Of a stretch of DNA of 5,869 nt, positions 1 to 5,869 are shown piece by piece; position 1 is the stretch's first letter, and each line of letters opens with the position of its first letter. The stretch spans positions 1 through 5,869 of the forward strand of contig JAQVDF010000140.1 in NCBI GenBank assembly GCA_028698405.1, in the 5' to 3' direction. The translations under genes and the position numbers were made by a program. The DNA comes from Phenylobacterium sp. (lineage in GTDB: Bacteria > Pseudomonadota > Alphaproteobacteria > Caulobacterales > Caulobacteraceae). Under the pieces are notes generated by a model. That model worked only from the letters and a program-made list of their open reading frames with translations, was not told the origin of the DNA and ran no database searches.

Positions 1-76
1 CCTGGTCCTCGAGGCGGCCCAGCATCGGGACCATCCGCTGGCTGGAGATCATCACGGTAGGGGCGTCCTGGCTCAT
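1..76 (-). CDS. N-terminal fragment of an unidentified protein, possibly a 2-hydroxyacid dehydrogenase (runs off the left edge)
   Basis: The minus strand has an ATG at 76-74 preceded by GGAGAA about five bases upstream, and the frame stays open to the window edge. The 25 visible residues begin MSQDAPTVMISSQRM and continue VPMLGRLEDQ. A short beta-strand (TVMISS) followed by a segment rich in Met, Pro and Leu resembles the start of D-isomer-specific 2-hydroxyacid dehydrogenases, but this is a weak impression from very few residues and I do not claim a function. The gene is divergent from the MFS remnant, with 52 bp between the two start codons, so both promoters must share that short gap. The C-terminal part lies outside the window. 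The good ribosome-binding site and clean start are the main reasons to believe it is a real gene. Confidence 0.5.
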   Translation of the reverse strand, partial: MSQDAPTVMISSQRMVPMLGRLEDQ

Positions 77-128
77 GGGCTTCTCCGGGGGCGGCGTCTC
101 CTATTAGCTGAGCACGGGGGAGCGTCAG

Positions 129-447
129 ATGCAGCCCATTCCGAACGCCGGAGGCCCGTCGCCGCCGCTCGAGCGCCAACCGGACTTCGTGAAGCTGTGG
201 TCCGCCCAGGCCATCGCCGAGTTCGGGGCGCGGATCACGCGCGAGGGACTTCCGATCACCGCCGTGCTGGCGCTTTCGGCCGGGCCGGAGGCGCTGGGCC
301 TGCTAGCGGCGGCCAGCAGCGCCGCGGCGCTGCTGGTGGGGCTGACGCTGGGGGGTCTCGTGGACGTTCGTCGCCGTCGCCGGCCTGGCGCTCGCCCCGC
401 TGATCGGCCTCTTCAGCCCCCTGCGGCGAGTGCGGGAGATCGGCTGA
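129..447 (+). pseudogene. MFS transporter remnant: N- and C-terminal ends joined out of frame by an internal deletion
   Basis: A strong ribosome-binding site (GGGGGAG, 116-122, six bases before ATG 129) starts a reading frame whose first ~77 codons look like the start of a major facilitator superfamily exporter: DFVKLWSAQAIAEFGARITR, then two hydrophobic stretches (about residues 40-50 and 56-76) ending in GGLVD, the beginning of MFS motif A. After about 361 that frame turns into Arg/Pro/Ala-rich low-complexity sequence. In the +1 frame, 361-447 encodes WTFVAVAGLALAPLIGLF, then SPLRRVREIG and a TGA at 445-447, which looks like the last membrane helix and basic tail of an MFS protein. Complete members have about 400 residues and 12 helices, so roughly 300 codons are missing. 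The exact junction (about 350-385) is ambiguous because both frames look plausible there; a tandem CGTCGC repeat lies at 369-380. A conceptual 151-residue product continuing in the first frame to 584 would overlap the opposite gene and is unlikely to be functional. The substrate cannot be inferred. Confidence 0.72.
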
Positions 448-456
448 AGTCGGCCG

Positions 457-1059
<603 letters not shown>

Positions 1060-1094
1060 CTCGAGTCTCCTGTCGTTGTCGGGGTTCGACAGGC

Positions 1095-1120
1095 AACCCG
1101 GGGCGGTGGGGCGCGGTTCC
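1095..1120 (-). promoter_or_regulatory. Candidate EcfG-type (general stress sigma) promoter of the pfpI-type gene
   Basis: Read on the minus strand, GGAAC (1120-1116) is followed after exactly 17 bases by GGTT (1098-1095). The published alphaproteobacterial EcfG consensus is GGAAC, 16-17 bases, then CGTT, so the -35 matches 5/5 and the -10 matches 3/4. The -10 lies 35 bases upstream of the start codon at 1059, leaving a short, sensible leader with the ribosome-binding site. It sits in a non-coding gap and faces a stress-type gene. Matches of this length can arise by chance in GC-rich DNA, so this remains a prediction. Confidence 0.5.
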
Positions 1121-1129
1121 GGCGGTTTC

Positions 1130-1175
1130 GAGGGAGGTGACAGGTTGGCCGGGAGGCCTACCTGTCACCCCTCTC
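1130..1175 (-). terminator. Long hairpin immediately after ettA, candidate 3'-end/terminator structure without a U-tract
   Basis: Arms 1136-1150 (GGTGACAGGTTGGCC) and 1155-1169 (GGCCTACCTGTCACC) pair around a GGGA loop with one T-T mismatch. Beyond an A-C mismatch (1135/1170), five more pairs (one G-U) extend the stem to 1130/1175. The first base of the structure is the first base after the ettA stop codon (1178-1176). On the ettA strand, GAAACCGCC follows, with no run of U, so it is not a canonical intrinsic terminator. It may still stop transcription, protect the 3' end from exonucleases, or be a protein-binding palindrome. It separates ettA from the downstream pfpI-type gene and its own promoter. 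Confidence 0.55.
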
Positions 1176-2837
<1,662 letters not shown>

Positions 2838-2884
2838 TGCGCTCCGCACTCTCGCAAAATTGGGGAAGTCGCGAGGGAGATAGC

Positions 2885-2917
2885 CCCCGCCCGCCGCTGG
2901 CGCAACGTCGGGCGGGG
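2885..2917 (-). repeat. GC-rich inverted repeat between the small secreted-protein gene and ettA
   Basis: CCCCGCCCG (2885-2893) and CGGGCGGGG (2909-2917) are perfect 9-base inverted arms around a 15-base loop. The structure lies 11 bases beyond the stop of the 2929-3288 gene and 47 bases before the ettA start. It could end transcription of the upstream gene or fold in the ettA leader. There is no U-tract on the minus strand, so an intrinsic terminator is not demonstrated. Purely GC palindromes are fairly common by chance in this base composition. Confidence 0.4.
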
Positions 2918-2928
2918 AAAGCGGCCGG

Positions 2929-3288
2929 TCAGCGGGGACCGGCGCCGCCGGCCAGGACGTAGCCCGCTTCGCCGGCCAGCCGGTTGCAGGCGGCGACCTG
3001 GCGCGGGGTGAGCCGCCGCCCTGAGCGCTCGAAGGTCTGCAGCGGACCGATCGCCGCCGCCACACGGCGGCAATCCTTCATCATCGAGTCCAGCCGCTTG
3101 GGCCCCGTGCCGACGCACCGGTCGCCGACGCAGGTCCAGGAGACGTCGCCGATCGCCGCCTCCAGGCTGACGGCGGTCGTCTGGGCGCGCGCCGCCTCGC
3201 GGCGCGACGTCTCTCGCGCCTCCGCCGAATACGGCTGGGCGGTGAGGATCGCCATCGCGGCCACCCCGAGAACTCCGAGCCTTTGCAT
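2929..3288 (-). CDS. Small predicted secreted protein with four cysteines (CC_3452-like)
   Basis: The 119-residue product starts with a clear Sec signal peptide: a short basic start (MQR), a hydrophobic core ([14 protein letters not shown], 4-17) and an A-x-A site (A22-E23-A24), giving predicted cleavage after residue 24. The mature part carries four cysteines (53, 58, 73, 101) in the pattern WTC-4-C, DCRR, AACN, which could form two periplasmic disulfides. The layout W-x-C-x4-C, C-R-x-V-A, G-P-L-x-x-F, L-x(6-8)-CN resembles the Caulobacterales family I remember as CC_3452, whose function is unknown; this match is from memory. An in-frame GTG at 3318 would add ten residues before the signal peptide. 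The ATG at 3288 is preferred because AAGGA (3301-3297) lies eight bases upstream and the signal peptide then starts normally. The gene diverges from the TetR gene and probably shares its operator region; ettA lies 91 bp downstream on the same strand. Confidence 0.75.
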   Translation of the reverse strand: MQRLGVLGVAAMAILTAQPYSAEARETSRREAARAQTTAVSLEAAIGDVSWTCVGDRCVGTGPKRLDSMMKDCRRVAAAIGPLQTFERSGRRLTPRQVAACNRLAGEAGYVLAGGAGPR

Positions 3289-3314
3289 GTTTCGTGTCCT
3301 TCGAATAAAAAAGG

Positions 3315-3328
3315 GCACGACCGGTCGC
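3315..3328. promoter_or_regulatory. Operator-like element 1 (probable TetR-family binding site)
   Basis: GCACGACCGGTCGC contains the perfect 10-base palindrome CGACCGGTCG (3318-3327). A near-identical copy begins 28 bases later. CCGGT/CGGTC-centred palindromes next to a TetR-type gene are typical binding sites for the encoded repressor. This element lies 27-40 bases upstream of the start codon at 3288, where it could occlude that gene's promoter. Confidence 0.6.
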
Positions 3329-3342
3329 TAAATGAGAAAAGA

Positions 3343-3356
3343 GCACGATCGGTCAC
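3343..3356. promoter_or_regulatory. Operator-like element 2 (second copy, imperfect palindrome)
   Basis: GCACGATCGGTCAC differs from the first copy at two of 14 positions (C to T and G to A). The inner GATCGGTC is an imperfect palindrome. It ends eight bases before the AAGGAGG ribosome-binding site of the TetR gene, so occupancy could block tetR transcription and give autoregulation. The 28-base offset is a little under three helical turns, so two bound dimers would sit on nearly the same face of the DNA. Confidence 0.55.
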
Positions 3357-3363
3357 CTTGGTC

Positions 3364-3370
3364 AAGGAGG
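3364..3370 (+). promoter_or_regulatory. Ribosome-binding site that fixes the tetR GTG start
   Basis: AAGGAGG is complementary to the 3' end of 16S rRNA and stands eight bases before GTG 3379. No other start candidate in this frame has a comparable site, and the upstream ATG at 3283 would run through the whole operator region and into the divergent gene. Confidence 0.8.
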
Positions 3371-3378
3371 CGCTTCAC

Positions 3379-3969
3379 GTGCGCAAGGGAGAGGCCACCC
3401 GCGCGAGGATCCTGCAGGAGGCGGCCCGTCAGGCGGCCGTGCGCGGCCTGTCCGTGGTCAGCCTCAACGACGTCGCCGAGGCGGTGGGCCTGTCCAAGAG
3501 CGGCCTGTTCAAGCACTTCGAGTCCAAGGAGGCGATGCAGCTGGCCGTGCTGGAGACCACGCTCGAGCGCTTCACCGCCTTCGTCTGGGCGCCGGCCGCG
3601 GAACTGCCGCCGGGACGAGCGCGGCTGGAGACCATCTTCGAGCGCTGGCTGACCTGGAGCGAGGTGGAGAACGCCGAAGGCGGCTGCCTGCTGATGTCCG
3701 CCGGCGCCGAGCTCGACGATCAGCCGGGCCCCTTGCGCGACCTGTTGCAGGCCCAGCAGCGGCGCTGGCTGCGCACTCTGCAGCGCGAGTTCACGGCGCT
3801 GACCGACCCGCCCCTGTCCGACCGCCAGGCCCGGCTGGCCGCCTTCCAGATGAAGAGCTTCGTGTTCGGCCACAACGACAACCGCCGCCTGCTGGAGGAC
3901 GCCGACGCCCGGGCCCTGGCCGAGGCGGCCTTCCACGACCTTCTCGACCGCACCGCCCGCGGCGACTGA
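3379..3969 (+). CDS. TetR/AcrR-family transcriptional repressor
   Basis: With the GTG at 3379 the product is 196 residues, the usual size for TetR-type dimeric repressors. The N-terminal DNA-binding domain is clear: TRARILQEAARQAAVRG (7-23), then the helix-turn-helix SLNDVAEAVGLSKSGLFKHF (28-47) and the following FESKEAM segment. The C-terminal ligand/dimerisation domain contains GGCLLMSAGAELDDQPGPLR (101-120), QQRRWLRTLQREF and a distal FVFGHNDNRRLLED helix, a pattern shared by a subgroup of proteobacterial TetR proteins; the ligand cannot be predicted. A longer frame from ATG 3283 exists but is rejected because of the strong AAGGAGG at 3364-3370 and the absence of family-like residues before position 3379. 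Two operator-like repeats lie just upstream, so autoregulation and control of the divergent secreted-protein gene are the likely roles. It shares its strand with csbD, 124 bp downstream, but csbD appears to have its own promoter. Confidence 0.92.
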   Translation: MRKGEATRARILQEAARQAAVRGLSVVSLNDVAEAVGLSKSGLFKHFESKEAMQLAVLETTLERFTAFVWAPAAELPPGRARLETIFERWLTWSEVENAEGGCLLMSAGAELDDQPGPLRDLLQAQQRRWLRTLQREFTALTDPPLSDRQARLAAFQMKSFVFGHNDNRRLLEDADARALAEAAFHDLLDRTARGD

Positions 3970-4006
3970 ACTCAGAAGAACCGAGCCCGAATCAATGGCT
4001 TGGCTT

Positions 4007-4021
4007 GTTCCGGCCGGGAAC
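4007..4021. repeat. Short inverted repeat downstream of tetR, overlapping the csbD -35 element
   Basis: GTTCC (4007-4011) and GGAAC (4017-4021) are inverted around GGCCG. The structure lies 37 bases after the tetR stop. It is too short to be called a terminator and has no T-tract. Its right arm is the -35 element proposed for csbD, so the symmetry may be incidental. The remaining 3970-4093 gap shows nothing else recognisable. Confidence 0.3.
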
Positions 4022-4041
4022 CCCGCCCCGTCCTCCGCGTA
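4017..4041 (+). promoter_or_regulatory. Candidate EcfG-type (general stress sigma) promoter of csbD
   Basis: GGAAC (4017-4021) is followed after exactly 16 bases by CGTA (4038-4041), against the alphaproteobacterial EcfG consensus GGAAC-N16/17-CGTT (5/5 and 3/4). The -10 lies 52 bases before the csbD start, leaving a leader of roughly 45 bases. CsbD-like genes are commonly part of the general stress regulon in Gram-positives and in alphaproteobacteria, which strengthens an otherwise short match. Confidence 0.5.
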
Positions 4042-4093
4042 GTCCTTGGCGAGAGGCGACCCGTCCCGGGCCGACCCCGACAGAGGTGATGCG

Positions 4094-4276
4094 ATGCACA
4101 GGGACGAGATGAAGGGCGCCGCCAAGGACGCCAAGGGCTCGATGAAGAAGGCCGTCGGCAAGGCGACCGACGACGAGCGCCTGGTCGCCGAGGGCGGCAT
4201 GGACAAGGCCGAAGGCAAGATTCAGAAGGGCGTCGGCGGCGTCAAGGAAGGCCTGCGGGACGCCCTGAAGCACTAG
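4094..4276 (+). CDS. CsbD-family stress-response protein
   Basis: The 60-residue product is small, highly charged and Lys/Gly/Ala-rich, and belongs to the CsbD-like family (named after a sigma-B-controlled Bacillus protein; biochemical role unknown). Family signatures visible are the N-terminal MHRDEMKGAAKDAKGSMKKA, then VGKATDDERLVAEGGMDKA and the repeat-like GKIQKGVGGVKE. The DE-K-G, GK-A-G-D and E-GK-DK-GK-Q positions of the family are all recognisable. The ATG at 4094 is chosen because AGAGG (4082-4086) is seven bases upstream and the family N-terminus begins here; a TTG at 4046 in the same frame would add 16 residues of unrelated, Arg/Asp-rich sequence and remove the proposed promoter leader. 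The stop is TAG. It is followed 19 bases later by a strong intrinsic terminator, so it is probably a single-gene transcript driven from the EcfG-like site at 4017-4041. Confidence 0.93.
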   Translation: MHRDEMKGAAKDAKGSMKKAVGKATDDERLVAEGGMDKAEGKIQKGVGGVKEGLRDALKH

Positions 4277-4295
4277 CCGTCCGCACAGACGCGAG

Positions 4296-4326
4296 AGGCC
4301 GCGCCCCTCGGGGACGCGGCCTTTTT
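4296..4326 (+). terminator. Intrinsic (Rho-independent) terminator of csbD
   Basis: AGGCCGCG (4296-4303) pairs perfectly with CGCGGCCT (4315-4322). The inner CCCC/GGGG (4304-4307 / 4310-4313) extends the stem past one bulged A, leaving a two-base loop. The stem runs directly into TTTTT (4322-4326). This is the classic stem plus T-tract, 19 bases after the csbD stop, and it isolates csbD from the VWA gene downstream. Confidence 0.92.
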
Positions 4327-4380
4327 CGCGCCAGGACTCGTATCGGATCGGACACTATCCCTGCCGCTCACCCTGCGTTC

Positions 4381-4404
4381 AGCTCGGCCGCGTAAGGCTG
4401 AGCT
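4381..4404 (+). repeat. Inverted repeat in the leader of the VWA gene
   Basis: AGCTCGGCC (4381-4389) pairs with GGCTGAGCT (4396-4404) with a single G-U pair around a GCGTAA loop. It ends six bases before the AGGGGAGG ribosome-binding site, so if transcribed it could affect translation of the VWA gene, or it may be a protein-binding palindrome. No promoter boxes were recognisable in 4327-4380. Confidence 0.4.
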
Positions 4405-4410
4405 CAGACA

Positions 4411-4418
4411 AGGGGAGG
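4411..4418 (+). promoter_or_regulatory. Ribosome-binding site that fixes the VWA gene start
   Basis: AGGGGAGG lies eight bases before ATG 4427. The alternative in-frame GTG at 4421 would be only two bases away, too close for initiation, so ATG 4427 is the likely start. Confidence 0.75.
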
Positions 4419-4426
4419 ATGTGTTC

Positions 4427-5788
4427 ATGAGCGGTCGTGTCGGAAAGACGCTGGCCCTGGTTTCGGCCCTGGCGCTCGCAGGCGCGCCGGCCGCCCCCGC
4501 GACGGGCCGCACCCTCGGCGACGGTCAGGTCTCGCCCGAGCGGTGCCGCGAGCTCGGCTTCGAGATCGACGTGCCGGGCGCCCGGCCCCGCACCGCCTAC
4601 CCGCTCGCACGGAGCGCCGGTCTGCCGCCGCCCCCGCCGCCAGCCGCCTCGCCCCAATCCACGCCTCCGCCGTTCGGGCTGCCGCCCGTCGAGAAGCGCC
4701 TCGAAGAGGTGGTGGTCAGCACCTCGGCGTTCGCACCCGGCTCGGCGCCGAGCAAACCCATGTTCCCCGGCCCACCGCCGGGGACGATCGAGACCGAGCG
4801 CTACCCCAACGCCGTCGCCAACCCGGTCAAGCGGGTCGCCGAAGAGCCGGTCTCGACCTTCTCCATCGATGTGGACACCGCCGCCTACGCCAACATCCGC
4901 CGTTACCTGCAGGATGGTCGCCTGCCGCCGCGCGACGCGGTGCGGGTCGAGGAGCTGGTGAACTATTTCGACTACCGCTATCCGCGCCCCGCCAGCCGCG
5001 AGGAGCCGTTTGCGACCTATGTGGCCGTGGCCCCCTCCCCCTGGTCGCGCGATCGCCAGCTACTGCACATCGGCCTGCAGGGCTTCGAGCTGGCCGGCGC
5101 CGAACGGCCGCCGCTGAACCTGGTGTTCCTGGTCGACACTTCCGGCTCGATGTGGAGCGAGGACCGCCTGCCGCTGGCCAATAAGGCGCTGAACCTGCTG
5201 ATCGACGAGCTGCGACCGCAGGACCGGGTGGCCATCGTCGCCTACGCCGGCTCGGCCGGGGCGGTGCTCGGGCCCACCGGCGGGCGCGAGAAGCTGAAGA
5301 TGCGCTGCGCGCTCGAGGCGCTGCGCGCCGGCGGCTCCACGGCCGGGGGCCAGGGGCTGGCGCTGGCCTACGCCCTCGCCCGCGAGCGGTTCGACGAAAA
5401 GGCCGTCAATCGTGTGATTCTGATGACCGACGGCGATTTCAACGTCGGCGTCGCCGATCCGGCCAAGCTGAAGGACTTCGTCGCCGAACAGCGCAAGAGC
5501 GGGGTCTACCTGTCCGTCTACGGCTTCGGCCGCGGCAACTACCAGGACCTGATGATGCAGACCTTGGCGCAAAACGGGAACGGCACGGCGGCCTACGTCG
5601 ACAGCCTGATGGAGGCGCGCAAGCTGTTGCGCACCGACGTCTCGCGCGGCCTGTTCCCCATCGCCGACGACGTGAAGATCCAGGTGGAGTTCAACCCCGC
5701 CCAGGTCTCCGAATACCGGCTGATCGGCTACGAGACCCGGCTCCTGAACCGCGAGGACTTCAACAACGACCGGGTGGACGCCGGCTAG
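4427..5788 (+). CDS. Exported von Willebrand factor A protein, YfbK type, cut short by an in-frame TAG
   Basis: From ATG 4427 the frame encodes 453 residues. The N-terminus is a likely Sec signal peptide (residues 1-25, core LALVSALALAGAPAA), followed by a Pro-rich linker (about 60-90). Next comes the N-terminal domain that precedes VWA in YfbK-like proteins (TFSIDVDTAAYANIRRYL, about 144-161; VRVEELVNYFDY, about 173-184). The VWA domain (about 228-400) has an intact MIDAS metal site: DTSGS (237-241), the Thr of GGST (305) and MTDGDF with Asp335. The C-terminal domain (DUF3520 in Pfam terms) begins at about 405 with GLFPIADDVKIQVEFNP and REDFNNDRVDAG, then meets TAG at 5786-5788. YfbK of E. 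coli is about 575 residues, so most of that last domain is missing from this product. The same frame continues after the stop with family-like sequence (see next entry), so the gene is probably a pseudogene, or the stop is a sequence error. Role in the family is poorly defined; metal-dependent protein binding in the envelope is the inference. Confidence 0.9.
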   Translation: MSGRVGKTLALVSALALAGAPAAPATGRTLGDGQVSPERCRELGFEIDVPGARPRTAYPLARSAGLPPPPPPAASPQSTPPPFGLPPVEKRLEEVVVSTSAFAPGSAPSKPMFPGPPPGTIETERYPNAVANPVKRVAEEPVSTFSIDVDTAAYANIRRYLQDGRLPPRDAVRVEELVNYFDYRYPRPASREEPFATYVAVAPSPWSRDRQLLHIGLQGFELAGAERPPLNLVFLVDTSGSMWSEDRLPLANKALNLLIDELRPQDRVAIVAYAGSAGAVLGPTGGREKLKMRCALEALRAGGSTAGGQGLALAYALARERFDEKAVNRVILMTDGDFNVGVADPAKLKDFVAEQRKSGVYLSVYGFGRGNYQDLMMQTLAQNGNGTAAYVDSLMEARKLLRTDVSRGLFPIADDVKIQVEFNPAQVSEYRLIGYETRLLNREDFNNDRVDAG

Positions 5789-5869
5789 GTCGGCTCCGGC
5801 GCGTCGGTGACCGCCCTCTACGAGCTCACGCCCGTCGCCTCGGCCCCCTCCTCGGACCCGCTGCGCGAC
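5789..5869 (+). pseudogene. Continuation of the VWA gene beyond the in-frame TAG (runs off the right edge)
   Basis: The 27 codons after the TAG are open in the same frame and read VGSGASVTALYELTP then VASAPSSDPLRD. In YfbK-like proteins the segment DFNNDxVDAG-[E/D]-[I/V]GxGHxVTALYE is contiguous, so the homology runs straight through the stop with no insertion or deletion. The codon at 5786-5788 normally encodes an acidic residue; GAG to TAG is a single base change. The distal part of the gene lies outside the window. Confidence 0.78.

Larger units (their letters stand above)
3289..3378. promoter_or_regulatory. Divergent promoter/operator region between the secreted-protein gene and tetR
   Basis: These 90 bp separate two start codons that point away from each other, so both promoters must lie here or run into the coding ends. 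The segment 3302-3345 is visibly richer in A/T (ATAAAAAAGG, TAAATGAGAAAAG) than the GC-rich surroundings, as expected of promoter DNA. It contains the two operator-like elements listed separately and both ribosome-binding sites. I could not assign convincing -35/-10 boxes for either direction. Confidence 0.6.

Noticed and set aside
2838..3065. Longer ettA form starting at 3065
   Set aside because: The extra residues are Arg/Pro/Ala-rich and unlike the family; the EttA N-terminus MAQQYIF begins at 2837.
3283..3378. Upstream ATG start for the TetR gene, adding 32 residues
   Set aside because: It would overlap the divergent gene's start and translate the operator region; GTG 3379 has a near-perfect ribosome-binding site and gives the normal TetR length.
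3328..4218. A 296-codon minus-strand frame across tetR and csbD
   Set aside because: It runs antisense to two well-supported genes and translates to Gly/Leu/Gln-rich sequence without domains.
5786..5788. Stop-codon recoding (TAG read as an amino acid) as a window-wide property
   Set aside because: The pfpI-type gene, ettA and csbD all end in TAG at normal family lengths, so TAG acts as a stop here.

Overview
The window reads as chromosomal DNA from a GC-rich alphaproteobacterium, most likely of the Caulobacterales (Caulobacter / Phenylobacterium / Brevundimonas type). The case rests on strong G/C third-position bias, a small secreted four-cysteine protein of a kind I associate with Caulobacterales, and GGAAC-N16/17-nGTn elements of the alphaproteobacterial general-stress sigma factor (EcfG) type in front of two stress genes. 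The genus is inference. There is no sign of a phage, IS element, CRISPR array, tRNA or rRNA.

Layout. Position 1-76 (minus) is the first 25 codons of a gene that leaves the window. It diverges from a broken MFS transporter gene (129-447, plus), of which only the N-terminal and C-terminal ends survive, joined out of frame. Tail to tail with it lies a DJ-1/PfpI-family stress protein (457-1059, minus). Upstream of that, on the same strand, is the translation factor ettA (1176-2837, minus); the gap between them holds a long hairpin directly after the ettA stop and an EcfG-like promoter for the pfpI-type gene. Next, a predicted secreted four-cysteine protein (2929-3288, minus) diverges from a TetR-family repressor (3379-3969, plus) across a 90-bp gap carrying two copies of a GCACGAYCGGTCRC operator-like element. 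A CsbD-like stress protein (4094-4276, plus) follows, with its own EcfG-like promoter and a textbook intrinsic terminator. The window ends in an exported von Willebrand factor A protein of the YfbK type (from 4427, plus), whose frame is interrupted by an in-frame TAG at 5786-5788 inside a conserved region, although coding homology continues to the window edge.

How the genes relate. This is ordinary chromosomal housekeeping and stress territory rather than one dedicated system. Two local units are supported: the TetR / secreted-protein divergent pair, which probably shares an operator region, and two genes (pfpI-type and csbD) that may belong to the same general-stress regulon. Two of the genes look damaged (MFS deletion, VWA nonsense codon), which could be real decay or assembly/sequencing artefact. 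I did not find evidence of a novel multi-gene system.
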